Part shown: piece by piece, positions 8,183-15,396 of the stretch
Layout of the letters: each line of letters begins with the position of its first letter
Position numbering within the stretch: the first letter of the stretch is position 1
NCBI GenBank assembly: GCA_903925955.1
Contig: CAIYHO010000185.1
Coordinates: forward strand, 1-42,069
Reading direction: 5' to 3'
DNA length: 42,069 bases
Origin: an uncultured Chloroflexota bacterium
Lineage (GTDB): Bacteria > Chloroflexota > Limnocylindria > Limnocylindrales > CSP1-4
Made by a program: the position numbers and the translations under genes
Notes under the pieces: model-generated
The model's database searches: none
What the model was told of the DNA's origin: nothing
The model's input: only the letters and a program-made list of their open reading frames with translations

Positions 8183-9927
8183 TCCACGAGCACGACGCGC
8201 TCATCGTCGGCGCCGGCGGCGCTGGCCTGTGGGCCGCTCTGGAGCTTGCAAAGGCCGGTGTTGATGCCGCGGTCCTGACCAAGCTCTATCCCACCCGCTC
8301 CCACACAGGTGCCGCCCAAGGCGGTGTCTGCGCCGCCCTGGGCAACCAGGAGGAGGACCACTGGGAGTGGCACATGTTCGACACCATCAAAGGTGGCGAC
8401 TACCTGGTGGACCAGGATGCGGCCGAAGTGCTCGCCCGCGAAGCCATCGAGACGGTGATTGAGCTTGAGCACATGGGGCTGCCGTTCAACCGGACGCCCG
8501 ATGGGAAGATTGACCAGCGCCGGTTTGGCGGCCACACGCGCAACTACGGCGAGGGCCCCGTCATGCGGGCCTGCTTTGCCGCAGACCGCACGGGCCACAT
8601 GATCCTGCAGACCCTCTACCAGCAGTGCGTCAAGCTTGGCGTGAAGTTCTACGACGAGTACCACGTTGTGGACCTCATCACCGAGGGCGGCGAACTGGGC
8701 GACGGCGGCCGCTGCGCGGGCGTTGTGGCCTATCGCATCGCCGATGGCGAGCTGGTCACGCTGCGCTCGAAGGCCGTGATGATGGCCACCGGCGGCTTTG
8801 GCCGCATGTTCCGCGTCACGTCCAATGCGTGGAGCCTCACCGGTGACGGCGTCGCGCTGGCCTATCGCCATGGCGTGCCGGCGCAGGACATGGAGTTCTA
8901 CCAGTTCCATCCCACGGGCATCGTGGGCATCGGGATCCTGCTGTCCGAGGCAGCCCGCGGCGAGGGCGCCTATCTGCTCGACAACGACGGCTTCCGCTTC
9001 ATGGAGCGTTACGCCCCAAAGCTCATGGAGCTGGCGCCGCGCGACATGGTGAGCCGGGCCATCACCCAGGAGATCCGCGCCGGGCGCGGCATCAACGGCA
9101 AGGACTACGTCTACCTGGACGTCCGCCACCTGGGCCGCAAGAAGATTGACGAGAAGCTCCCGGACATCACGGACTTTGTCCGGGTGTACCAGGGTCTTGA
9201 GCCCTATACAGACCCCATTCCGATCCAGCCCACGGCGCACTACGCGATGGGCGGCATCCCCACCAACCTGCTTGCGCAGGTGACCCGGGACGCGTCCAAC
9301 ACCGTGGTGCCGGGGCTGTACGCCGCAGGCGAGACGGCCTGCGTGTCCGTGCACGGCGCCAACCGCCTGGGTACCAACTCGCTTGTGGACCTGCTGGTGT
9401 TTGGCCGTCGCGCCGGCCGCCAGATGGCCCGCGACGTGAAGGGCGTGGGCATGCCCAACGTGGCAGACGATGTCACCGAGCCCATCCGCGCTGAGCTTGA
9501 CGCCATCCGGGGCCGGGTCAAGGGCGAGCGCAAGGAGGCCATCCGCACCGAGCTTGCCGACGTGATGATGGACGACGCCGGGGTCTACCGCGATGCGGTG
9601 GGCCTTGAGCGTGCCCGCGCCAAGGTGGCCGAGCTGCGCGAGCGCTACAAGAACGTCAGCGTGGACGACAAGGGCACCGTCTTCAACACGGACCTCCTGG
9701 AGGCCCGCGAGGTGGGGTACTTGCTGGACACCGCCCAGACGATGGTGGCAGCGGCCATCAACCGCAAGGAGAGCCGCGGGGCGCACAGCCGCGAGGACTT
9801 TCCGGACCGGGATGACGTCAACTTCCTCACGCACTCTCTCGCGACCCAGGCCGCGGACGGCGGGGTGGACCTGGCCTACAAGCCTGTGACCATCACCAAG
9901 TTCCAGCCCAAGCCGCGCATCTACTAG
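8179..9927 (+). CDS. sdhA: Succinate dehydrogenase flavoprotein subunit
   Basis: A 582-residue protein of standard size. The FAD-binding glycine motif is GAGGAGLW at residues 11-18. The covalent flavin-attachment histidine is His42 in RSHTGAAQGG. Further signatures are FHPTGIVGIGILLSEAARGEG (active-site loop), PIQPTAHYAMGGI and HGANRLGTNSL. It oxidises succinate to fumarate on the inner face of the membrane and passes electrons to SdhB. It is translationally coupled to sdhD. Confidence 0.97.
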   Translation: MIHEHDALIVGAGGAGLWAALELAKAGVDAAVLTKLYPTRSHTGAAQGGVCAALGNQEEDHWEWHMFDTIKGGDYLVDQDAAEVLAREAIETVIELEHMGLPFNRTPDGKIDQRRFGGHTRNYGEGPVMRACFAADRTGHMILQTLYQQCVKLGVKFYDEYHVVDLITEGGELGDGGRCAGVVAYRIADGELVTLRSKAVMMATGGFGRMFRVTSNAWSLTGDGVALAYRHGVPAQDMEFYQFHPTGIVGIGILLSEAARGEGAYLLDNDGFRFMERYAPKLMELAPRDMVSRAITQEIRAGRGINGKDYVYLDVRHLGRKKIDEKLPDITDFVRVYQGLEPYTDPIPIQPTAHYAMGGIPTNLLAQVTRDASNTVVPGLYAAGETACVSVHGANRLGTNSLVDLLVFGRRAGRQMARDVKGVGMPNVADDVTEPIRAELDAIRGRVKGERKEAIRTELADVMMDDAGVYRDAVGLERARAKVAELRERYKNVSVDDKGTVFNTDLLEAREVGYLLDTAQTMVAAAINRKESRGAHSREDFPDRDDVNFLTHSLATQAADGGVDLAYKPVTITKFQPKPRIY

Positions 9928-9943
9928 GCCGGAGGAACGAGCA

Positions 9944-10645
9944 ATGCAGATTGAACTGCGCGTCCTCCGGTACGACCCGGAGCGCGACCAGCAGCCCCAC
10001 GAGGCCACGTACACAGTTGAGGCCAACCCGATGGATCGGGTCCTCGACCTCCTGCACAAGGTCAAGTACGAGCAGGACGGCACCCTGACATTCCGGCGCT
10101 CCTGTGCGCACGGCGTGTGCGGGTCTGACGCCATGCTGATCAACGGCCGCAACCGCCTTGCCTGCAAGATCCGCGTGGACCAGCTCAAGGGCAAGCGGAT
10201 CACCGTGGCGCCGCTGCCGGGGCTGCCGGTGATGAAGGACCTCGTGGTGGACATGGAGGGCTTCTTCGCGAAGTTCCGCAGCGTCCACCCGTACCTCCAG
10301 CCGTCGGGCCCCGTGCCGGAGCGCGAGCGCCTGCAGTCGGCCAAGGACCGGGCCAAGTTTGACGACACCACCAAGTGCATCCTGTGTGCGGCATGCACCA
10401 CGTCGTGCCCGTCGTTCTGGGCGCAGCCGTTCTACGTGGGGCCTGCGGCCATCGTGAATGCCCACCGGTTCATCTTTGACTCGCGTGATGACGCAGCCGA
10501 AGAGCGTCTGGAGATCCTGGCTGACCGCGACGGCGTGTGGCGCTGCCGCACGGTGTTCAACTGCGTGGAGGCTTGCCCGCGTGAGATCCACATCACCCAG
10601 GCGATCCTCGAGGTCTCCCGGGCAATCGTGGAGCGTCACGCCTGA
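9944..10645 (+). CDS. sdhB: Succinate dehydrogenase iron-sulfur subunit
   Basis: A 233-residue protein. [2Fe-2S] ligands are Cys54, Cys59, Asp62 and Cys74; Asp in the third position also occurs in E. coli SdhB. The C-terminal ferredoxin-like region has Cys145, Cys148, Cys151 and Cys155, then Cys201, Cys207 and Cys211, for the [4Fe-4S] and [3Fe-4S] clusters. A GGAGG ribosome-binding site precedes the ATG, 16 bases after sdhA. The stop overlaps a CTG that appears to start the RNase H gene. Confidence 0.96.
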   Translation: MQIELRVLRYDPERDQQPHEATYTVEANPMDRVLDLLHKVKYEQDGTLTFRRSCAHGVCGSDAMLINGRNRLACKIRVDQLKGKRITVAPLPGLPVMKDLVVDMEGFFAKFRSVHPYLQPSGPVPERERLQSAKDRAKFDDTTKCILCAACTTSCPSFWAQPFYVGPAAIVNAHRFIFDSRDDAAEERLEILADRDGVWRCRTVFNCVEACPREIHITQAILEVSRAIVERHA

Positions 10646-11145
10646 GCGACGCGGCGCTCCCGGTCATCCCGCACCTCATCATCCGCACAGACGGCGCTGC
10701 CCGGGGCAATCCCGGGCCGGCGTCGTTGGGTGCTGCCCTCTATGACGCAACACGCCCTGACGCCCGCGATCCGCTTGCGGCGCCGGACGCCACCATCTCG
10801 GAGGCGCTGGGCCACCAGACCAACAACGTGGCCGAGTACACAGGCGTCGTGCGGGCGCTGGACTTGGCGCTCCGGCTTGGAGCCGAGCAGGTGGACATGC
10901 TTCTGGACTCGAAGCTGATCGTGGAGCAGCTCCACGGGCGCTGGCGGGTGAAGGATGCGAAACTTGCCGTGCTCCACGGGGAGGCCAAGGTTCAGCTTGC
11001 ACAGATGCGGCGCTGGTCCGCGGCCCACGTCCCGCGAGCCCAGAACTCCACCGCGGACCGGTTGGCCAACGAGGCGCTCGACCGGGTTGCCGCAGGTGGT
11101 CCAGCCCGTGTCGCCCGTGCCCGGCGGATCTTGCCCGGCGCCTAA
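10642..11145 (+). CDS. rnhA: Ribonuclease HI family protein, probable CTG start
   Basis: A 167-residue protein that degrades RNA in RNA-DNA hybrids. Numbering from the CTG, all four acidic catalytic residues are visible: Asp17 in RTDGAARGNPGP, Glu65 in NNVAEY, Asp89 in LLDSKLI and Asp139 in NSTADRLAN. The first conventional start in this frame (TTG at 10726) lies after Asp17, and there is no ATG, GTG or TTG between the upstream stop at 10582 and the motif. The only plausible start is CTG at 10642, overlapping the sdhB stop as CTGA, like the ATGA couplings elsewhere in this genome. Family call is firm; the start is inference. It belongs to the short bacterial/archaeal RNase HI group. Confidence 0.88.
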   Translation: MSDAALPVIPHLIIRTDGAARGNPGPASLGAALYDATRPDARDPLAAPDATISEALGHQTNNVAEYTGVVRALDLALRLGAEQVDMLLDSKLIVEQLHGRWRVKDAKLAVLHGEAKVQLAQMRRWSAAHVPRAQNSTADRLANEALDRVAAGGPARVARARRILPGA

Positions 11146-11161
11146 GAGGATCGCCCTCCCC

Positions 11162-11590
11162 GTGTTTTCGCCTCGTTTCGCAGCCCGCCGCCTCCCGCTG
11201 GTTGGCCTCGTGCTGGGTTTGCTGTTGGTGGCTGTGGCGGGCTGTTCGGCCTTGGTGCCGTCCCCGCAGATTGGCCGATGGGAGCTGCAGACCGTGGCCG
11301 GCGCAAAGGCGGTCTTCCCGGCAACCATCGTCTTTACCAACAGCGACATCTCGATTGACACCGGCTGCAACAAGGGTGCGGCAACGTACACGCTGGACGG
11401 GTCCAAGCTCACGCTTGACGGCGCCGCGTTCACGCTGGTTGCCTGTGGTGGGGGAGCGCTGTCCGCGCAGGATGACGCCTTCCGCGCGATGGCCCAGGGC
11501 GCCAGCGCCACGTTTAGCGGGGAGACCCTGACGCTCGACATGGGCAACGGCCTGCCCATCTTGGTCCTGAAGCGCGGCGCCGGGTCCTGA
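11162..11590 (+). CDS. META-domain (HslJ-like) lipoprotein
   Basis: A 142-residue exported protein. The N-terminus RRLPLVGLVLGLLLVAVAGC is a lipoprotein signal with the lipobox cysteine near residue 27. The mature part has the META/DUF306 pattern: IGRWELQTVAG, TGCNKGAATYTLDG, LTLDGAAFTLVACGG and a closing ETLTLDMGNGLPILVLKR. HslJ relatives are linked to stress or novobiocin resistance, but the biochemical role is unknown. GTG at 11162 is chosen because the signal peptide begins there; a GAGG lies upstream at the end of the RNase H gene. Confidence 0.82.
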   Translation: MFSPRFAARRLPLVGLVLGLLLVAVAGCSALVPSPQIGRWELQTVAGAKAVFPATIVFTNSDISIDTGCNKGAATYTLDGSKLTLDGAAFTLVACGGGALSAQDDAFRAMAQGASATFSGETLTLDMGNGLPILVLKRGAGS

Positions 11591-11621
11591 GGCCATCCGC
11601 GGGAGCGGTGCCGGCATGACC

Positions 11622-11627
11622 TACACT
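11622..11627 (+). promoter_or_regulatory. -10 element of rnpB
   Basis: TACACT, seven bases before the first base of the P1 helix of RNase P RNA. No good -35 is visible. Confidence 0.55.
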
Positions 11628-11633
11628 GCGCGG

Positions 11634-11985
11634 GCCAGCGAGGCGGCTGGACGGTCGCGCGTCTGCCGGGCAACCGGAGGACGTGAGGAAAGTCCGAGCT
11701 CTCCAGCGCAGGGTGGCGGGTAACGCCCGTCCGCCGCAAGGCGAGGACTAGTGCCACAGTGACGATGCCGGCCTTTCGGGGCCGGAGTGAAACGCGGCAA
11801 ACTCCACCCGGAGCAAGGCCAAATAGGAGGGCGCAACCCCGGCTTGCCGGGGGGAGAGGCGCGCTGCCCAGCCCTCGGGTCGGCTGCATGAGCCGTCGGG
11901 TAACCGGCGGCCTTAGATGGATGACCGTCGCCGTGGCGCAAGCTGCGGCACAGAACTCGGCTTACAGGCCGCCTCGCTGGCGCCT
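11634..11985 (+). ncRNA. rnpB: RNase P RNA, bacterial type A
   Basis: The catalytic RNA of ribonuclease P, which matures tRNA 5' ends. The ends pair as helix P1: GCCAGCGAGGCGGC at 11634 with GCCGCCTCGCTGGC ending at 11981. The universally conserved core is present: GAGGAAAGTCCGAGCTC near 11690, AGTGAAACGCGGCAAACTCC, GGAGGGCGCAACC, and ACAGAACTCGGCTTAC before the 3' end. Length of about 350 bases fits type A. Open frames crossing this stretch are shadows. Confidence 0.97.
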
Positions 11986-12047
11986 AACCCGTCCGAGCAC
12001 CATGGCGTTTGCGCGTCCTGGCGTGTCTGCGCGCCAAGGGCCTCGTG

Positions 12048-12308
12048 CTAGTCCTCGTCGTCCCGGAATGTGGTGGGGATGGGGCACGCATTGCACGCGG
12101 CGGTCGCCTGCCGCCAGTCGCCAAGGAGGAGGGGAGCCCGAGGGTCAGGGTAGAGGCACTCCACGTGGTCCCGCGGACGATCCGGCATGGCCAGCCGCCG
12201 ATGGTGGCAGCGGCGAATGCGGTGAGCGGCCATCGTGGTGGCGGGTGGCGTGCTGGTTCCCGGCTCCGGCAGCGGCCTGCCGGGCGAGGTCTCGATCGAA
12301 AGCGCCAT
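12048..12308 (-). CDS. Possible small hypothetical protein
   Basis: An 86-codon frame within the roughly 490-base gap between rnpB and the LysM gene, which otherwise holds only the LysM promoter. The ATG at 12308 has GGAGG ten bases upstream. The C-terminal half (HVECLYPDPRAPLLLGDW, then CNACP and an acidic tail) looks protein-like and has three cysteines. The N-terminal half is Pro/Arg-rich and less convincing; a shorter start at an internal ATG (MPDRPRDHVEC) is also possible. No family is recognised. It may be non-coding. Confidence 0.35.
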   Translation of the reverse strand: MALSIETSPGRPLPEPGTSTPPATTMAAHRIRRCHHRRLAMPDRPRDHVECLYPDPRAPLLLGDWRQATAACNACPIPTTFRDDED

Positions 12309-12428
12309 GCGGTACAAGCCTCCGGGCGACTCAACGCCACGTCCGCCTCCCGGAGCGGACCGCGGTATCAGCCACCGATGGCGGAGCCTACCACCCGGGA
12401 TTCGACCACTGCAAGCCGCGGGAGGTAC

Positions 12429-12434
12429 TAGACT
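12429..12434 (+). promoter_or_regulatory. -10-like element for the LysM gene
   Basis: TAGACT, about 40 bases before the proposed CTG start and 27 bases before its GGAGG. No clear -35. Confidence 0.4.
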
Positions 12435-12474
12435 CCCCGCGACCATCAGACATCAGACAGCGGAGGCTGGAGCA

Positions 12475-13362
12475 CTGACCGAGGAGCCTGCCGCCCGCAA
12501 GCGGCCGACGACACGACGCAAGGCCAAAGCCATTGCGCCGGCGCCGTCACTCACCCAGCACCTGCTCATGCCGGGCATGTTTGATGAGCCGCGTGCAGAC
12601 GATGCCGCCATCTGCCCGTTCCTGCGCCACCAGCGCGGAACCGTCATTGAGGCCCCAGCGCCCCAGCCCAGCGACGCCAACGTGTGCGTTGCCGCGGGTG
12701 ATCCGCGCCCGCAGTCGCTTCGGCAGCAGGAGCTTCTCTGCCTGCACCTTTCGCACGCCGATTGTCCGCGCTATCTGCTTGGCGGCCTGGCCGATCCGGA
12801 CTTGGGGTCTGAGCCCGCTCGCCGGTCCGGCCGTCTGCCGCGCGCCACGGTTGCAGCCCTCCTGGTCCTCGTGCTCTCTGCGGGTCTCTCGTTTGGGTTT
12901 GTGATGCGCCGCGGCGGTATCGATCTGCCGAGCTTCGCCGGCGCCTCGTCCACGGCGGCTGCGGTTGTGCCGAGCGTTGCTGGGGAAACCGCATCGCCGC
13001 TGGCCGAGAGCCCGTCGCCCGCGGTGACGACGTCGCCGTCCATTGCCCCGACACCCTCGCCTAGCCCGTCGCTCATGCCAATACCCACGCCGGAGCCCAC
13101 GCCGACCGCAACGCCAACGCCGGCGCCCACCGCGACTCCCGCGCCGATCCCCACAGGCTCGCCCTCGCGGATGAAGCTTGTGACGGCGTGTCCGGGTGTG
13201 CCCGACTGCTACATCTACCGGATCAAGACCTATCGGACGCTGGTGGCCATCGCCACCTACTTCGGCGTGCCGATGAAGCGGATCTACGCGCTCAACCCCG
13301 GAATTGATCCGCGCGGGCTTCATAGCGGCCAGAGGGTCAAGATCCCAACGCCAACGCGCTAG
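12475..13362 (+). CDS. Membrane-anchored LysM-domain protein with N-terminal four-cysteine module
   Basis: A 295-residue protein with three parts. Residues 1-101 are cytoplasmic and carry Cys47, Cys71, Cys89 and Cys97 in a CPF(L)...C...QQELLCL.H..CPRY pattern that I recall from Chloroflexota proteins and that may bind a metal. Residues about 124-145 form a membrane helix. A long Pro/Thr/Ser linker (PTPSPSPS, PTPTATPTP) follows. The last 50 residues are a LysM peptidoglycan-binding domain (YRIKTYRTLVAIATYFGVPMKRIYALNPGI, LHSGQRVKIP). The start is uncertain: CTG at 12475 has GGAGG eight bases upstream and a -10 box before it, while the first ATG (12568) has no ribosome-binding site. It probably links the membrane to the cell wall. 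Confidence 0.8.
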   Translation: MTEEPAARKRPTTRRKAKAIAPAPSLTQHLLMPGMFDEPRADDAAICPFLRHQRGTVIEAPAPQPSDANVCVAAGDPRPQSLRQQELLCLHLSHADCPRYLLGGLADPDLGSEPARRSGRLPRATVAALLVLVLSAGLSFGFVMRRGGIDLPSFAGASSTAAAVVPSVAGETASPLAESPSPAVTTSPSIAPTPSPSPSLMPIPTPEPTPTATPTPAPTATPAPIPTGSPSRMKLVTACPGVPDCYIYRIKTYRTLVAIATYFGVPMKRIYALNPGIDPRGLHSGQRVKIPTPTR

Positions 13363-13532
13363 CGGTTCCGGGACGCTCAGCCGTCCCGCGTGAGCCGGCT
13401 CCTCGCCACGGGGCGCGTTGATGGACGCCTGACAGCACCGCTGGGCCTCGCCATCGTCCAGATGCCTGCGCGCCGGACGCTTGCGGCCCTCAGACACGCC
13501 ATCCGTACCCCCCGCTTGTTATCGAATTGGCA
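13363..13532. other. Intergenic stretch before the mraZ promoter
   Basis: No gene is supported here. A GGGACG/CGTCCC hairpin with a six-base loop at 13370-13387 follows the LysM stop and might slow transcription, but it lacks a T-tract. Long minus-strand frames crossing it are shadows of the low-complexity LysM linker. The next 130 bases hold the mraZ promoter, operator and leader. Confidence 0.6.
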
Positions 13533-13560
13533 TTGACGGACCCGGCTGGGGCGCTATGAT
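13533..13560 (+). promoter_or_regulatory. Sigma-A-type promoter of the dcw (division/cell-wall) cluster
   Basis: TTGACG at 13533-13538, a 16-base spacer and TATGAT at 13555-13560. This is one of the two best promoters in the window. Transcription would start near 13567, directly at the MraZ boxes. Confidence 0.8.
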
Positions 13561-13566
13561 GCCGGG

Positions 13567-13592
13567 AAGTGGCCCAAAGTGGAGGAAAGTGG
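13567..13592 (+). promoter_or_regulatory. MraZ operator: three direct AAGTGG repeats
   Basis: AAGTGG occurs at 13567, 13577 and 13587, exactly 10 bp apart, immediately downstream of the -10 box. Phased AAAGTGG-type direct repeats upstream of mraZ are the known binding sites of the MraZ repressor in other phyla, so autoregulation of the cluster is expected. Confidence 0.85.
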
Positions 13593-13662
13593 GTGGTCCG
13601 GTCGCTCGGACGCCCGTGAGACGCCTCCGGTGGGGCACCGACGTCAAGGAGCGGCACAGCAC

Positions 13663-14091
13663 GTGTTTACCGGCGAGTACCGGCATGCGGTTGACGACAA
13701 GGGTCGCTTGGCGATCCCGTCGCGCTTCCGTGCGCCTCTCGACGGCAGCGTGGTGGTGGCGAGGTGGCTGGACGAGTGTCTCGCCATCCACACGAGAGCG
13801 GCCTGGGATGTGATTGGGGACAAGGTGGCGGCACTGCCGATGACCGACCCGCGCGCCAGGCTGCTGCAGCGACGGCTGTTTGCAGGGGCCTTTGAGACGG
13901 AGCTTGACCGGCAGGGCCGGCTGCTCCTTCCACAGAGCCTGCGGACGTTTGCGGGCATCGATGCCGAGGCCACGGTGATCGGCTCACAAGGCCATGTCGA
14001 GATCTGGGCGCCGGAGCGCTGGGATGACTACAGCCGCGAGCTGGAAGATCCCGAGGCCTTCGCCGCCGCCATCGCCGGTCTGGGGATTTGA
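13663..14091 (+). CDS. mraZ: Transcriptional regulator MraZ
   Basis: A 142-residue protein with the duplicated AbrB-like fold. The first repeat is FTGEYRHAVDDKGRLAIPSRFR and the second is ETELDRQGRLLLPQSLR. It binds direct repeats upstream of its own gene as an oligomeric ring and controls the division cluster. GTG at 13663 is the start because the family begins with M-F-x-G-E-Y; AAGGAG lies 11 bases upstream. The frame extends to 13579 but that part overlaps the operator. Confidence 0.95.
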   Translation: MFTGEYRHAVDDKGRLAIPSRFRAPLDGSVVVARWLDECLAIHTRAAWDVIGDKVAALPMTDPRARLLQRRLFAGAFETELDRQGRLLLPQSLRTFAGIDAEATVIGSQGHVEIWAPERWDDYSRELEDPEAFAAAIAGLGI

Positions 14092-14152
14092 CGTCGAACC
14101 ATATGCGCTTCCAGGGTCCGCTCGGGATCCGTACACCACCCGTGGAGGAATG

Positions 14153-15097
14153 ATGGAGGTACTGCATTCGCCGGTGATGCAGGACGAGGTGCTTGGCGCC
14201 CTCGCCCCGCAGGCCGGCAGCCTCCAGATTGACGCCACGGTTGGCGGCGGTGGGCACACCGAGCGGATCCTGGAGGCCGCCAACCCTGACGGGCGCGTCC
14301 TCGGGTTTGACGCCGATGAGGCCGCGATTGCCCGCGTGGGCCAGCGGCTCTCCCGCTTCGGTGACCGCCTTGTGCTGCGCTGCGCCAACTTCCGCGAGCT
14401 GGCCGATGTTGCGCCCGAGGCCGGGTTTGGGGCCGTTGACGGGCTGTTCTTTGATCTGGGCCTGTCGTCCTTCCAGCTGGCCGACCGCGAGCGCGGTTTT
14501 GGCTTCCGGGCTGGTGGCCCGCTCGATATGCGCTTTGACGCCACACACGGCGTACCGGCCGCAGAACTCCTTTCCACGCTTGATGCTGACGGGCTTGCCT
14601 CGTTGTTCCGCCGTTACGGCGAGGAACCGGCAGCGTGGCGGATTGCCAAGGCCATCGTGGCCGAGCGCGCCTCGACGCCCGTGGGCACCGCGGAGGCTCT
14701 GGCGGCCCTTGTGGAGCGCGTGGTGCCGGGCAATCCGCGCCAGCCGCGCCGGACCCATCCAGCCACCCGCGTGTTCCAGGCGCTGCGGATTGCGGTCAAC
14801 GACGAGCTTGGCGCTCTCGAGGCTGGCCTCGCCGCCGCCATGGACCTGCTGCGCCCGGGCGGCCGCCTTGTGGTCCTGTCCTACCACTCGCTGGAGGACC
14901 GGATTGTGAAGCAGTTCCTCGCCGGCGAGCGCCGTGGCTGCATCTGCCCGCCGCAGGTGCCCATCTGCGTGTGCGGCCACACGCCGCGCCTTCGCCTTGT
15001 CACCCGACCTTCGCAGACGCCAAGCGACGCCGAGATCGCCGCCAACCCGCGCGCCCGCAGCGCCCGGCTTCGCGCGGCCGAGCGGCTCGCCGCCTGA
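14153..15097 (+). CDS. rsmH: 16S rRNA (cytosine(1402)-N(4))-methyltransferase
   Basis: A 314-residue protein that methylates C1402 of 16S rRNA in the ribosomal P-site. Visible signatures: N-terminal HSPVMQDEVL, motif I DATVGGGGHT, FFDLGLSSFQLAD, RTHPATRVFQALRIAVNDEL, LSYHSLEDRIVKQF, and the cysteine-rich CICPPQVPICVCG tail with NPRARSARLRAAE. Of the two adjacent ATGs, 14153 has the better spacing (4 bases after GGAGG). The stop lies inside a tandem octamer/nonamer repeat. Confidence 0.96.
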   Translation: MEVLHSPVMQDEVLGALAPQAGSLQIDATVGGGGHTERILEAANPDGRVLGFDADEAAIARVGQRLSRFGDRLVLRCANFRELADVAPEAGFGAVDGLFFDLGLSSFQLADRERGFGFRAGGPLDMRFDATHGVPAAELLSTLDADGLASLFRRYGEEPAAWRIAKAIVAERASTPVGTAEALAALVERVVPGNPRQPRRTHPATRVFQALRIAVNDELGALEAGLAAAMDLLRPGGRLVVLSYHSLEDRIVKQFLAGERRGCICPPQVPICVCGHTPRLRLVTRPSQTPSDAEIAANPRARSARLRAAERLAA

Positions 15098-15148
15098 ACC
15101 GCCCGAACCGCCTGAACGCCTGAACGCCCGAACCGCCCGGACGCCTGA
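15091..15148 (+). repeat. Seven tandem units of 7-9 bp (CGCCTGAAC type)
   Basis: Units CGCCTGAAC, CGCCCGAAC, CGCCTGAAC, GCCTGAAC, GCCCGAAC, CGCCCGGA and CGCCTGA follow one another without gaps. The first contains the rsmH stop codon. The change from 9- to 8-base units shifts the frame, so coding copies are not selected. Probably a slippage-prone low-complexity tract. Confidence 0.8.
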
Positions 15149-15195
15149 CCATCCCATCGCCCGACGCCACCAACGGACCATCTGGAGCCACCGTC

Positions 15196-15393
15196 ATGAG
15201 CAAGAGCCACGCCGCAAGCCGCCGCCGGAGTTACGGCCGCCGCCAGCACGACGTTGCCGAGCGCCGGTTCCGCGACATCGCGTCTGCACGGCCCGACGCT
15301 GCCGGGGACGCGCTGGGGCTCCAGACCGCACCCGACGGGCGGGCGATGGCTGACGCCAACGCCGCGCGCGGCCTGTACGCGATGGGGGCCTGA
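15196..15393 (+). CDS. Small basic hypothetical protein between rsmH and ftsL
   Basis: A 65-residue protein with a strongly basic N-terminus (SRRRSYGRRQHDVAERRFR) and a neutral tail. GGAG lies eight bases before the ATG, and the stop is three bases before the ftsL-like GTG, so it appears to be a real operon member. No membrane segment or known domain. Its place next to ftsL suggests a division-related or nucleic-acid-binding role, but that is only context. Confidence 0.65.
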   Translation: MSKSHAASRRRSYGRRQHDVAERRFRDIASARPDAAGDALGLQTAPDGRAMADANAARGLYAMGA

Positions 15394-15396
15394 GCC

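Noticed and set aside
8107-10401. A 764-codon minus-strand open frame
   Set aside because: Antisense to sdhD, sdhA and sdhB; His/Val/Ala-rich with no motif. A shadow of strongly biased codon use.
11621-12000. Open frames on both strands through the rnpB region
   Set aside because: The stretch is RNase P RNA by its conserved core and P1 pairing, so protein frames there are not credible.
13030-13160. Repeated CCNACNCC triplets that look like a tandem DNA repeat
   Set aside because: These encode the Pro/Thr/Ser linker of the LysM protein. The period is imperfect and explained by the protein.
13370-13387. GGGACG/CGTCCC hairpin as the LysM gene terminator
   Set aside because: The stem is only 6 bp and no T-tract follows, so I did not list it as a terminator.
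12547-13497. A 316-codon minus-strand frame with Arg/Gly-rich product
   Set aside because: It is the antisense of the Pro/Thr linker and LysM gene; the low-complexity product follows from the CCG/ACG codons on the other strand.
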